Positions 18,218 to 26,344 of a stretch of DNA of 64,000 nt are shown here, piece by piece. Position numbers and translations under genes: made by a program. Location: the NCBI RefSeq assembly GCF_013359685.1, contig NZ_JABFMV010000010.1, forward strand, positions 1 to 64,000. The letters run 5' to 3'. Positions within the stretch are counted from its first letter, which is position 1. Every line of letters starts with the position of its first letter. The notes under the pieces are model-generated. The model saw nothing but the letters and a program-made list of their open reading frames with translations. It did not search any database and was not told the DNA's origin. Source of the DNA: Leifsonia sp. C5G2 (GTDB taxonomy: Bacteria > Actinomycetota > Actinomycetes > Actinomycetales > Microbacteriaceae).

Positions 18218-19360
18218 ATGACTGAACCCGGAGATGGCCGCGTCGCCGTCTACATCGACTTCGACAACATCGTGATCTCGCGCTACGACCAGGTGCACGG
18301 CCGCGGCTCGTACATGCGCGACCGGCCGAAGTCGAGCTCCACCCAGCCGAAGGCCGCCTTCTCGGAGAAGCTGGAGGAGGCACGGGTCGACCTGGGTGCG
18401 GTCATCGACTTCTCCTCGTCGTTCGGCACGCTGGTGCTGACGCGGGCCTACGCCGACTGGTCGTCCGCCGTGAACGCCGAGTACCGCGGGCAGCTGGTGG
18501 GCCGCGCGGTCGACCTGGTGCAGCTGTTTCCCGCCGCCGCCTACGCCAAGAACGGCGCCGACATCCGGCTCGCCGTCGATGCGGTCGAAGACCTGTTCCG
18601 GCTGCCCGAGCTCACGCACGTCGTGATCGTGGCCGGAGACTCCGACTACGTCCCGCTCGCGCAGCGGGTCAAGCGGCTCGGCCGGTACGTCATCGGGATC
18701 GGCGTGGCCGGGTCGACCGCCAAGTCGCTCGCCGCGGCGTGCGACGAGTTCGTGAGCTACGACGACCTGCCCGGTGTCGCCCGCGACGAGGCCGCTGAGG
18801 CCGACGAGGTGGAGGTCGCCGGGGTCGGCGTCGAAGCGGAGGAGGCGCCTGCCGCGCCTGCGCGGGGGCGCCGCCGGGGGGCCAAGGCCGCGGCAGAAGC
18901 GTCCACCACCGCGGAGCCGGCCGCCGAAGCGTCGGCCGAGGGTGCCGGGGACGCGACCCCTCCGGTCGCTGAGGAGCCCGAGCAGCCTGCACGCAGGGGC
19001 GGCCGGAGGCGCGCCGCCGCGACCGCGGAGGCGGAGGCGGAGGACTCGGCCGAGGAGCCGTCGGAGGACCGCCAGCTCGTCGCGACCCGGCTGCTCGCCC
19101 GGGCGATGCAGCTCGGCCACGAGAAGGACGACTCGGAATGGCTGCACAGCTCGACGGTGAAGGGCCAGATGAAGCGGATGGACCCGTCGTTCAGCGAGAA
19201 GGCCCTCGGCTACCGCTCGTTCAGCGACTTCATCAAGTCGCGCAGCGACCTGGTCGACCTCGACGACAGCTCCACGGCGCAGATGCTGCGGCTGGCTCCC
19301 ACCCGCTCTCGGCGCGTCCGGCACAGCGGCCGGGCGAGCGACGCTGTCTCGGCGTCTTGA
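18218..19360 (+). CDS. NYN-domain RNase-like protein with C-terminal OST-HTH/LOTUS domain
   Basis: A 380-residue protein in three parts. Residues 9-170 form a NYN (PIN-like nuclease) domain: VYIDFDNIV with D14 and D16, KNGADIRLAVDA, and VAGDSDYVPLAQRV supply the acidic metal site. Residues about 180-285 are a low-complexity Ala/Glu/Arg linker. From about 290 a LOTUS/OST-HTH-type winged helix follows (LLARAMQLGHEKDDSEWLHSS, then GYRSFSDFIKS). The combination suggests RNA binding and cleavage. ATG 18218 was chosen as the domain start. It is a single gene and its targets are unknown. Confidence 0.85.
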   Translation: MTEPGDGRVAVYIDFDNIVISRYDQVHGRGSYMRDRPKSSSTQPKAAFSEKLEEARVDLGAVIDFSSSFGTLVLTRAYADWSSAVNAEYRGQLVGRAVDLVQLFPAAAYAKNGADIRLAVDAVEDLFRLPELTHVVIVAGDSDYVPLAQRVKRLGRYVIGIGVAGSTAKSLAAACDEFVSYDDLPGVARDEAAEADEVEVAGVGVEAEEAPAAPARGRRRGAKAAAEASTTAEPAAEASAEGAGDATPPVAEEPEQPARRGGRRRAAATAEAEAEDSAEEPSEDRQLVATRLLARAMQLGHEKDDSEWLHSSTVKGQMKRMDPSFSEKALGYRSFSDFIKSRSDLVDLDDSSTAQMLRLAPTRSRRVRHSGRASDAVSAS

Positions 19361-19391
19361 GCCAGCGGCCGGCGAGGGGTTGACTGCGGGC

Positions 19392-20327
19392 ATGGCACGA
19401 CAGTGGAGGGCGACGACCTGGGGCGCGCCGGAGACCTGGGAGTTCGCAGAGGTGCAGACGCCGGAGCCGCGGGCGGGCGAGGTCACCATCGCGGTGCGCG
19501 CGGCGGGTGTGAACCCGGCCGACTACAAGCACGTCTCGGCTCCGCGTGACGGTCTCGAGCTGCCGGTCCCGATCGGGTACGAGGTGTCCGGCGTGATCTC
19601 CGCGATCGGGCCGGACACCGAGATCGCCTCGGGCGGGGGTGCGGTCGGCGACGCCGTCGTGGCGTTCCGCATCAACGGGGGCTACGCGACCGAGGTCACG
19701 GTCCCTGCGAAGGACGTCTTCGCCAAGCCGGCCCGGCTGTCCGACGAGGAGGCCGCGAACCTCCTCCTGGTCGGCACCACCGCGGCGCAGATGCTTCACG
19801 TGACCGGTGTCCGGCCGGGCGAGACCATCCTCGTGCACGGGGCGTCCGGCGCGGTCGGCGTCAGCATCCTGCAGCAGGCCGCCGAGCTCGGGGCCCGGGT
19901 CGTCGGCACCGCGAGCGAGTCGAGCTTCGCCCGGGTGCGGCGGTTCGGCGGCGTCCCGGTCGCCTACGGTCCCGGCCTCGCCGAGCGCGTCGCCGAGGCC
20001 GCCCAAGGTCCTGTGGCCGCGGCGCTCGACACCGTCGGCACCGACGAGGCGGTCGACGTCTCGCTCCAGCTCGTGCCCGACCGGCAGCGCATCGTCACCA
20101 TCGTGGCCGCCGGGCGAGCCCAGCAGGAGGGCTTCCACGCCGTGTTCGGAGCCCAGCCCGAAAGCCAGGCGTACCGCGACTCCGTTCGCGGCCGGCTGCT
20201 CGATCTGGCCGCCGAGGGACGCCTGCAGGTGCCCGTCGCCCGCACCTACCCGCTGGCGGAGGCCCCCGAGGCCCTCGCCTTCCTCAAGCAGGGCCACCCG
20301 GGCGGCAAGCTCGCCCTGCTCCCCTAG
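19392..20327 (+). CDS. NADP-dependent zinc-less medium-chain oxidoreductase
   Basis: A 311-residue MDR-family protein of the quinone oxidoreductase type. The GroES-like half holds VNPADYKHVSAPRDG, and the Rossmann half carries ILVHGASGAVGVSILQQA near residue 150. No zinc-binding cysteines are seen, so it probably reduces quinones or enones with NADPH. I chose ATG 19392; a TTG four codons upstream sits too close to the GAGGGG site. It appears monocistronic and is followed by a long hairpin at 20341. Confidence 0.88.
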   Translation: MARQWRATTWGAPETWEFAEVQTPEPRAGEVTIAVRAAGVNPADYKHVSAPRDGLELPVPIGYEVSGVISAIGPDTEIASGGGAVGDAVVAFRINGGYATEVTVPAKDVFAKPARLSDEEAANLLLVGTTAAQMLHVTGVRPGETILVHGASGAVGVSILQQAAELGARVVGTASESSFARVRRFGGVPVAYGPGLAERVAEAAQGPVAAALDTVGTDEAVDVSLQLVPDRQRIVTIVAAGRAQQEGFHAVFGAQPESQAYRDSVRGRLLDLAAEGRLQVPVARTYPLAEAPEALAFLKQGHPGGKLALLP

Positions 20328-20340
20328 CGCCACCACCCGC

Positions 20341-20398
20341 TGAGGTGCTCGCAGATGCTGCACCACGCGGCGTGTCGCACGCATCTGCGAGCACCTCA
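20341..20398. terminator. long hairpin with GGCGTGTCG loop, copy C
   Basis: Perfect 18-bp arms at 20341-20358 and 20381-20398 enclose a 22-base loop holding GGCGTGTCG. The arm sequence is unrelated to copies A, B and D. It stands between the convergent stops of the oxidoreductase (20327) and the DUF4287 gene (20415). Confidence 0.75.
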
Positions 20399-20414
20399 CC
20401 GCCCGAGGAGTCGG

Positions 20415-20705
20415 TCAGGGGGACGGCTTGGTCGCCTTGCCGTCCAGCCAGAGCGTCTCCGACTCGTCGCGATGCACGCCGTCCGTCCCGACATGCTTGC
20501 TGGAGATCGTCGGCCCCTTGGTGATGACGTGCACCAGCGCCATCCCGTGGCCTCTCCCCAGCCCGTACTCGTCGGCGAGCCAGGCGAGGATCTCGCCGGC
20601 CTTCGTGCCGGGCCCGAATCCTTTCGCCGCGGCCTCGTCCACCAGCTGCCGCGGCGTGCGGCCGGTCTTGTCCTCGATCGTGTCGAGGTATGCCTGGAAC
20701 GACAT
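20415..20705 (-). CDS. DUF4287 domain protein
   Basis: A 96-residue soluble protein starting MSFQAYLDTIEDKTGRTPRQLVDEAAAKG and continuing with a GTKAGEILAWLADEYGLGRGHGMALVHVI block. That is the DUF4287 pattern, found alone or fused to other domains in many bacteria and of unknown function. Length fits the stand-alone form. The ATG is preceded by AGGGGAGTGG. It is transcribed towards the oxidoreductase gene with hairpin copy C between. Confidence 0.8.
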   Translation of the reverse strand: MSFQAYLDTIEDKTGRTPRQLVDEAAAKGFGPGTKAGEILAWLADEYGLGRGHGMALVHVITKGPTISSKHVGTDGVHRDESETLWLDGKATKPSP

Positions 20706-20782
20706 CCACTCCCCTGTGCGTGTCCTGCCGGCGACCTGCCGGGCGGGATGAGCCTAGCGGTCCGCTGTCGCCGGACTCAGTC

Positions 20783-21100
20783 CTACGACGGGCGCGTCTC
20801 CGCCTCCGCTTCGGGGATGATGACCATGCCTCCGGTGCGCTGGCTCGACTGGAGCAGGGCGTCCATCCAGCGCTCGTTGAGCTTCGGCGGCCGGCTGCCC
20901 GAGAAGAGGAACGCCATCGGGATCTCGCGGCTGATCCAGAGACTCACCCTGCCGCCGCCGTGCTCGCTCGGGACCTGCCAGTTCAGCAGGAAGCTCTCGT
21001 GCCGGCGCAGTTTCGTCACGATCGCGATCTTGACGTGCGACAGCGTCCGGTCGTCGAACTCGTATTCTTGCGCAGAGTGGCCGTAGATCAGCTTCCCCAC
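20783..21100 (-). CDS. small conserved actinobacterial protein, paralogue 1
   Basis: A 105-residue protein of unknown function, starting GKLIYGHSAQEYEFDDRTLSHVKIAIVTKLRRHESFLLNW. It aligns along its length with its neighbour at 21088-21480 (GK/TLIY, FDDR, KLRR, FLL.W, SIW-like, F.FSG/TGS, P.LN). The GTG at 21100 lies inside the 3' end of that neighbour, giving a 13-bp overlap and likely translational coupling. I recall such small proteins as typical of Microbacteriaceae, sometimes labelled DNA-ligase-like in databases. I see no ligase motif. Confidence 0.75.
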   Translation of the reverse strand: MGKLIYGHSAQEYEFDDRTLSHVKIAIVTKLRRHESFLLNWQVPSEHGGGRVSLWISREIPMAFLFSGSRPPKLNERWMDALLQSSQRTGGMVIIPEAEAETRPS

Positions 21101-21480
21101 GTCAGGAGCCCCCCGTGCCGCGCGCCCGGCCTGGTCTTGCTCGCCCGGTAGCTGCCCTCGGGCATCTCCTCGCGGATCTCCGCCCGGAGGTCGTCCTCCA
21201 GGATGAGCCCCGAGTTGCTGTTGGCCCGTTCGCTCAGCAGGGTCAGCCAGTCGCGATTCAGCTCGGGGAGTGTGGAGCCCGTGAACACGAACTGGACGGA
21301 GATGGCCGGGTCGAGCCAGATCGAGCGGAGGACGCCGATCGGCCCGGCGGTGCGATCCGTCCAGACCAGCAGGAAGCCCTCCCGCCGGCGCAGCTTCTGC
21401 TGGATGACCGCCTGGAGGTGCACCAGCACGCGGTCGTCGAAGGCGAACCCGTCGGCTCCGTCGTAGATCAGCGTTCCCAC
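21088..21480 (-). CDS. small conserved actinobacterial protein, paralogue 2
   Basis: A 130-residue protein, paralogous to the one encoded just downstream, with an extra basic C-terminal tail (RASKTRPGARHGG). It contains GTLIYDGADGFAFDDRVLVHLQ and KLRRREGFLLVW. The GTG at 21480 follows GAGGAGG with good spacing. The two genes form a tandem-duplicated pair read as one unit. No catalytic motif, membrane segment or signal peptide is visible. Function unknown. Confidence 0.75.
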   Translation of the reverse strand: MGTLIYDGADGFAFDDRVLVHLQAVIQQKLRRREGFLLVWTDRTAGPIGVLRSIWLDPAISVQFVFTGSTLPELNRDWLTLLSERANSNSGLILEDDLRAEIREEMPEGSYRASKTRPGARHGGLLTWGS

Positions 21481-21562
21481 GCGAGCCTCCTCTCGTCATC
21501 ACTTTCTCCGACAGGCCGTGCGCCGTCAAGGGACGCGCGGGAGAACCGCGTACAGTCCGGTC

Positions 21563-21808
21563 ATGGACGCTCTCACGCGAACCATCAAAGCGGCCCTCCT
21601 CTACGAGGACGGCCGGACCCTCGACAGCGTCGTGGTCGTCCCGCTCATCGGCGGATGCCCGCCCGGGGAGATCCGCGTCGCCACCACGTTCGCCGGCGCC
21701 CTCGCCTACGACGTGTACGAGCTGGCCGACGAGGAGGAGTACTCGTCGATGCCGGCCTACCCCTACCGCTCCACCATCCCCGTCACCACGGAGGACCTCG
21801 ACGACTGA
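21563..21808 (+). CDS. hypothetical small acidic protein
   Basis: An 81-residue protein, MDALTRTIKAALLYEDGRTLD onward, with an acidic C-terminus (TTEDLDD). It has no recognised family, signal or membrane segment. ATG 21563 was chosen over an upstream start because the upstream stretch is Arg-rich and atypical. It is divergent from the paralogue pair and 27 bp before the MFS gene, so it could share a transcript with it. Confidence 0.6.
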   Translation: MDALTRTIKAALLYEDGRTLDSVVVVPLIGGCPPGEIRVATTFAGALAYDVYELADEEEYSSMPAYPYRSTIPVTTEDLDD

Positions 21809-21835
21809 CCCCGCGAGCCGAGTAGCCTGGATGGA

Positions 21836-23236
21836 GTGACCGCCTCCGCCGACACCGCCCGCCCGCGCACGGGGTCAGCCGTCGCGGCGCTCAGCCTCGG
21901 CACGCTGCTGAACCCGCTCAACTCGTCGATGATCGCGGTCGCGCTCGTGCCGCTGCAGCACGACTTCGGCGTGGATGTGACGGCGGTCACCTGGGTCATC
22001 ACCTCCTTCTACCTGGCCTCGGCCGCGGGGCAGCCGTTGATGGGTCGGCTCGGCGACCGCTTCGGCCCGCGCCGCCTGTTCCTGTTCGGGATGGTCGTCG
22101 TCGCACTCGCCTGCGCGCTCACGCCGTTCGCGGGCTCGTTCGCGGCGGTGTGCACCGGCCGCGTCGCGCTCGCGATCGGCACGGCGACCGCCTTCCCGTC
22201 CGCGATCGCGATGCTGCGTCCCCTGGCGGCGAGCTCGAACGTCGGGACGCCGCGGCTGCTCGGCCGCATCCAGATCGCCAACACGTCGGGCGCCGCAATC
22301 GGACCGGTCCTCGGCGGGGCGCTCATCACCTTCCTCGGGTGGCAGTCGATCTTCTGGGTGAACGTGCCGCTCGCCGCGCTCGCGTTCGCCGGCGCGTGGC
22401 TCTTCGCCCCCAAGGACGCCGAGCGTGCGCGCACTCCGCTGCGGCAGACGCTCGCCGAGTCCGACATCCCGGGCATCCTGCTCTTCGTCGCCACGCTGAC
22501 GTCGCTCCTGATCTTCCTGCTCGACCTCGAGCCGCAGCCGCTGTGGTGGCTCCTCCCCGTCTGCGTCGCCGCGGGCGCCCTGTTCGTCTGGCGGGAGCTG
22601 CGCACCGCGCACCCGTTCCTCGACCTGCGCCTGCTCGCCGCCAACCGCCGGCTGATGCTGGTGTACCTGTCGTTCGCGATCTTCAACGTCGTCTACTACT
22701 CCGCCTTCTTCGGCCTGCCTCAGTTCCTGCAGACGCACGGCGGCTACTCCGCCGGCGTGGCCGGACTGCTGATGTTCCCCCTCGCGGCGGTGACGATCGT
22801 GATCACGCCGCTGGCGGCGCGCGCGATCGAGTCGATCGGGCTGCGCCCGACGCTCGTGACCGGGGCGATCGCCCTCGTGGTCGGGGCCGGCCTCCTCGCG
22901 GTCGCCGCGTTCACCACTGCGCCGTGGGTGGTGCTGCTCCTGACGGCGGCGCTCGGCATCCCGTACTGCGTCGTCAGCATCGGGATGAATCAGGCGCTCT
23001 ACTCGTCGGCCCGCCCCGAGGACGCGGGCGTCGCTGCCGGGATCTTCCAGACTTCGCGCTACGTCGGGGCCATCGTGGCGACGACCGTGCTCGGACTGCT
23101 GTTCAGCGGCGGGACGACCTCCGGGAACTGGCTGGCGGCGGTGGGGGTCGCGACCGTGCTCGCCGTGGTGCATCTGGCGCTGCTGGTGTTCGTCCGGCCG
23201 CGCAGCCGCGGTGCGGCGGAGGGCGCTCCCGCGTAG
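21836..23236 (+). CDS. MFS transporter, DHA2 (EmrB/QacA) type
   Basis: A 466-residue membrane protein with about 14 hydrophobic segments. The first carries LNSSMIAVALVPLQHDFGVDVTAVTWVITSFYLASAAGQPLMGRLGDRFGPRRLF, which holds the DHA2 motif D1-like start and the classic G-x-L-a-D-r-x-G-r-k/r-r loop. It is probably a proton-driven multidrug exporter of the inner membrane. The start is the GTG at 21836. No adjacent regulator is apparent. Confidence 0.9.
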   Translation: MTASADTARPRTGSAVAALSLGTLLNPLNSSMIAVALVPLQHDFGVDVTAVTWVITSFYLASAAGQPLMGRLGDRFGPRRLFLFGMVVVALACALTPFAGSFAAVCTGRVALAIGTATAFPSAIAMLRPLAASSNVGTPRLLGRIQIANTSGAAIGPVLGGALITFLGWQSIFWVNVPLAALAFAGAWLFAPKDAERARTPLRQTLAESDIPGILLFVATLTSLLIFLLDLEPQPLWWLLPVCVAAGALFVWRELRTAHPFLDLRLLAANRRLMLVYLSFAIFNVVYYSAFFGLPQFLQTHGGYSAGVAGLLMFPLAAVTIVITPLAARAIESIGLRPTLVTGAIALVVGAGLLAVAAFTTAPWVVLLLTAALGIPYCVVSIGMNQALYSSARPEDAGVAAGIFQTSRYVGAIVATTVLGLLFSGGTTSGNWLAAVGVATVLAVVHLALLVFVRPRSRGAAEGAPA

Positions 23237-23279
23237 AGCTGCGGTGTGCAGGGGCACCCCGCGAACCTAGAATCCGGCC

Positions 23280-23978
23280 ATGACGTTGTGGCTCGGCGGG
23301 ACGGAGCTGGTCACCCAGCTCCTGCTGCTCCTGCTCGCCTTCGTGCTGTCGGCCGTCATCGGGGTCGAGCGGGAGCGGAGGCTCAAGAGCGCGGGACTCC
23401 GCACCCACATCCTCGTGGGCCTCGGCTCCGCGCTGTTCACCCTCGTCTCGGCTTTCGGCTTCACCGCCTTCGGGCATGCGGCGGCGGACCCGTCCCGCAT
23501 CGCCGCCCAGGTGGTGACGGGCATCGGCTTCGTCGGCGCCGGGGTGATCTTCGTCCACCGCGGCAGCGTCGTCGGGCTGACGACGGCGGCCTCCATCTGG
23601 GTGACCGCGGCGGTCGGGATGGCGTGCGGGGCCGGCCTCCCGGTGCTCGCCGCCGCCGGGACCGCCCTGCACCTGCTGGCCGTCGGGACCCTGCCCACCG
23701 CCGAGCGCATCCTTCGCCGCACCGCGGGGACGGTTCTCGTCGTGCTCGCCGCCCGGAGCGGCGACGCCGTGGCCCGTGTGCTGGAGTTGTGCACGCAGGC
23801 GGGGGTGAAGGCCCGGGTGGAGGAGCTGGGAGCCGCCGGATCGGCGGAGCGCGTCGAGTTGCACGTGCGGGTGCGGGGAGGCGTGCTGCAGACGGGCAAG
23901 CTGGTGGACGACCTGGCCGCCGTTCCCGGAGTGGAGAGCGTGCGTGCGCTGGACGCGTCCGAGCCGGGCGCGTGGTGA
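23280..23978 (+). CDS. MgtC/SapB family membrane protein
   Basis: A 232-residue protein. Four to five hydrophobic helices cover residues 1-145, with the MgtC core [34 protein letters not shown] and [14 protein letters not shown]. The C-terminal 85 residues form a soluble ACT-like domain ([17 protein letters not shown]). MgtC proteins modulate membrane ATPase activity and adaptation to low magnesium or phosphate in other bacteria; the role here is inferred only. ATG 23280 begins the first transmembrane helix region. Confidence 0.9.
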   Translation: MTLWLGGTELVTQLLLLLLAFVLSAVIGVERERRLKSAGLRTHILVGLGSALFTLVSAFGFTAFGHAAADPSRIAAQVVTGIGFVGAGVIFVHRGSVVGLTTAASIWVTAAVGMACGAGLPVLAAAGTALHLLAVGTLPTAERILRRTAGTVLVVLAARSGDAVARVLELCTQAGVKARVEELGAAGSAERVELHVRVRGGVLQTGKLVDDLAAVPGVESVRALDASEPGAW

Positions 23979-23988
23979 GCGGCGACGA

Positions 23989-24174
23989 TCAGGCGACGAG
24001 TGCGCCAGGGCCGCGCGGGGCCTCGCCGCGCGATGCCGCCAGCGGGCACAGCGGATTCCGGCAGCCGACGGACACCACCGCCACCGTCCATGACCCCGAC
24101 GACGTCGGAACCAGTCGGCGCTCGGCCGAGATCGGCGCCCCGCACGCCGCGCACACCCGTGTTTTTGCGACCAT
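23989..24174 (-). CDS. small putative zinc-ribbon protein
   Basis: A 61-residue product from the ATG at 24174 (MVAKTRVCAACGAP), preceded by GGGGAAG. CAACGAP near the start and CRNPLCPLA in the second half give two CxxC-type pairs suitable for one zinc ion. An in-frame start further upstream (24222) would add a Gly-rich extension. It ends 11 bp from the MgtC stop, convergent with it. No family assigned. Confidence 0.5.
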   Translation of the reverse strand: MVAKTRVCAACGAPISAERRLVPTSSGSWTVAVVSVGCRNPLCPLAASRGEAPRGPGALVA

Positions 24175-24365
24175 CGTGATCTTCCCCATCCGACCCGCGG
24201 CGCCCCATCCGCCTTCTTCCATGGTCCGCCCGCGCGCGGCAGGAAACAAGATCCGGCTCGGACTGGACGTTCGTATTTCCGTCCACACCCCCGACGCTCG
24301 ACGACTTCTCCACCGCTCTCGCCCGCGCCGCCCGTCGTACCCGGCGGCCGGGTAGCGTCGATGCC

Positions 24366-25055
24366 ATGATCCTCGATGTCCCCACCTCCGTCGGGCCCGG
24401 CCGGCTCACGATCGCGGCCGCCGCGCATCCGACGGCGGTCCTCTGGCTCGGCCACGGCGCGGGTGGAGGGATCGAGGCGGTCGACCTGGCCGTGCTCGCC
24501 GATCGTCTCCCTCCGCTCGGTGTCACCGTGGTGCGTTACGAGCAGCCGTGGCGCGTCGCCGGCAAGAGGGTGGCCGCTCGGCCGGCGACCCTCGACATCG
24601 CCTGGCGTGAGACGGCGCCGCGCATTCTCGAGCTCGCGGCCGGCCTGCCGCTCTTCGTCGGAGGTCGCAGCGCGGGCGCCCGGGTCGCCTGCCGCACGGC
24701 ATCCGAGGTCGGCGCCGCCGGCGTGGTGTGCCTCGCGTTCCCGCTGCATCCGCCCGGGAGCCCGGAGAAGTCCCGGCTGCAAGAACTGCTGGAGCCCGAG
24801 GTGCCCGTCCTGGTCCTGCAGGGCACCCGCGACCCCTTCGGCAGCGCGGAGACCGTGGCCGTCGAGGCGTCCTCGCACGACGGTGTCCGGGTCGTGCCGG
24901 TGCCGGAGGCCGATCACGGCATGAGGGTGGCGAAGAGCTCCGGAGTGACGGCCGCCGACGTGCGCGACCTCATCGCCGCGACGGTCGCCGGGTTCGTCTC
25001 AGTACGTGCCCTTGATCACGAAGAAGGAGCCGCGGATGGTGCCGGCCAGCCGTGA
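24366..25055 (+). CDS. alpha/beta hydrolase (KANL3/Tex30-like)
   Basis: A 229-residue hydrolase fold. AVLWLGHGAGGGIEAVD forms the oxyanion region, GGRSAGARVACR is the nucleophile elbow with the likely catalytic Ser, QGTRDPFG supplies the Asp, and PEADHGM the His. The family resembles the dienelactone-hydrolase-like Tex30/KANL3 group, with unknown substrate. Its last 57 bp overlap the 3' end of the convergent gene at 24999, which is unusual here; the annotated tail (DHEEGAADGAGQP) is low in complexity. Confidence 0.8.
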   Translation: MILDVPTSVGPGRLTIAAAAHPTAVLWLGHGAGGGIEAVDLAVLADRLPPLGVTVVRYEQPWRVAGKRVAARPATLDIAWRETAPRILELAAGLPLFVGGRSAGARVACRTASEVGAAGVVCLAFPLHPPGSPEKSRLQELLEPEVPVLVLQGTRDPFGSAETVAVEASSHDGVRVVPVPEADHGMRVAKSSGVTAADVRDLIAATVAGFVSVRALDHEEGAADGAGQP

Positions 25056-25460
25056 CTTCTGCCGCGCGAACTTGAAGGCCGAGAGTTCCTCCGGCACCTC
25101 CATCCCGTCGGAGAGCTTGAAGCCGACCGCGCGCTTGCCGCCGTCCGCGACCGAGTAGAGCACGTTGACCGAGAGCCCGGACTCGTAGAACACGTAGGTC
25201 CAGTCGACGCCGTCGACCTCGAAGCGCGTCGCCTCGAGCGCAGGCGAGGCGATGCGGATCCCGCGCTCGTCCTCCAGGATGCTGGTGACCCGCTCGACCG
25301 CGTCGGCCTCCTCCTCCGCCGTCCCGACGGTGAAGACGTGGTCGTACTTGTTCCGGAAGTAGCGCGCCTCGTTGGCGCGGAGCCCGGCGAGCGCCTCAGC
25401 GACGGGCGACGATTCCAGCCCGACCGTGGAGACGTTCTCGAAGTCGACGGCGTACGGCAT
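24999..25460 (-). CDS. conserved hypothetical protein
   Basis: A 153-residue soluble protein from the ATG at 25460, which has a GGGAGGACCC ribosome site. It begins MPYAVDFENVSTVGLESSPVAEAL and ends GSFFVIKGTY. Alternating helix and strand character (DHVFTVGTAEEEADAVERVTSIL, then VDWTYVFYESGLSVNVLYS) indicates a folded domain, but I recognise no family. It overlaps the alpha/beta hydrolase gene tail-to-tail by 57 bp and is divergent from the acetyltransferase gene. Confidence 0.7.
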   Translation of the reverse strand: MPYAVDFENVSTVGLESSPVAEALAGLRANEARYFRNKYDHVFTVGTAEEEADAVERVTSILEDERGIRIASPALEATRFEVDGVDWTYVFYESGLSVNVLYSVADGGKRAVGFKLSDGMEVPEELSAFKFARQKSRLAGTIRGSFFVIKGTY

Positions 25461-25526
25461 GGGTCCTCCCTGGTTCAGCTGCTCGGACCACCGTAGCGTG
25501 ACGATGGTCCGTGCGAGGATCGGTGC

Positions 25527-26072
25527 GTGTCGGACTTCCTCATGCGCATCCACAGTCCCGAATTCCAGGCCATGTCGGAGCGGGTGCTGGAGGTGACGGC
25601 GCTCACCTCGCGGCTGAACGTGCTGCCGTTCGACGACGAGGCGGGCAAGGCGGAGCTGTTCGCGGAGATCCTCGGCCGTCCTCTCTCTGCGCGGACCACC
25701 ATCTATCCCCCGTTCTTCACCGACCACGGCCGCAACCTGCACCTCGCGGAGCGGGTGTTCATCAACCAGAACTGCACCTTCCTCGACTACGCCGGCATCC
25801 ACCTGGCGGAGCGGGTCATGGTGGCCCCGAAGGCGACCTTCATCACCGTCGGCCACCCCGTCGACACCGCCGACCGCAAGCTGTGGCTGACCGGAGGCCC
25901 CATCGTCGTCGAAGAGAACGTGTGGATCGGCGCGGGCGCGACCATCCTCCCCGGCGTCACCATCGGCCGGGATGCGGTCATCGCCGCCGGCGCCGTCGTG
26001 GCCGACGACGTCCCGGCCCGCAGTCTCGTCACCAGCACGAAGGCCGCTGTGCGCCGCACCTGGTCGGACTAG
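25527..26072 (+). CDS. sugar O-acetyltransferase (LbH hexapeptide family, Maa/NodL-like)
   Basis: A 181-residue acetyl-CoA-dependent transferase. The N-terminal helical Mac domain is followed by a left-handed beta-helix: INQNCTFLDYAGIHLAERVMVAPKATFITVGHP shows the NCxFLD and hexapeptide pattern of maltose or galactoside acetyltransferases. The His in TVGHP is the likely catalytic base. Further repeats VWIGAGATILPGVTIGRDAVIAAGAVV complete the fold. The start is the GTG at 25527. Substrate unknown; single gene. Confidence 0.88.
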   Translation: MSDFLMRIHSPEFQAMSERVLEVTALTSRLNVLPFDDEAGKAELFAEILGRPLSARTTIYPPFFTDHGRNLHLAERVFINQNCTFLDYAGIHLAERVMVAPKATFITVGHPVDTADRKLWLTGGPIVVEENVWIGAGATILPGVTIGRDAVIAAGAVVADDVPARSLVTSTKAAVRRTWSD

Positions 26073-26344
26073 ACCGCCAACGGCAGATCGAGGTCGAAGC
26101 CGGCGAGGCAGCGCACCGCGGCCAACGACAACTCCTCGGCGATGTTGCCTTCCAGACGCAACGACGTGTTCACGGCCATTCACCCAACGTACCCATTCTT
26201 GACGCCGGCGACCGGGCCCTCCATCTGAGCGCAGGCCGAGAACCGCGCTCCCGCTGTTCTGCAAGGCGGCCGCGAGTGCTTGGATGAGCGCGTGGGCATC
26301 CGGTCGATGCCCTGCCGGAACCGGCGCGGTACAGGAGCATGAGC

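Noticed and set aside
20783-21100. Label as ATP-dependent DNA ligase
   Set aside because: At 105 residues with no KxDG motif it cannot be a ligase; such labels seem to be propagated errors.
26069-26179. 36-residue minus-strand frame MAVNTSLRLEGNIAEEL onward, overlapping the acetyltransferase stop
   Set aside because: It reads protein-like, but lacks a convincing ribosome site, and frames of this length are common by chance in GC-rich DNA.
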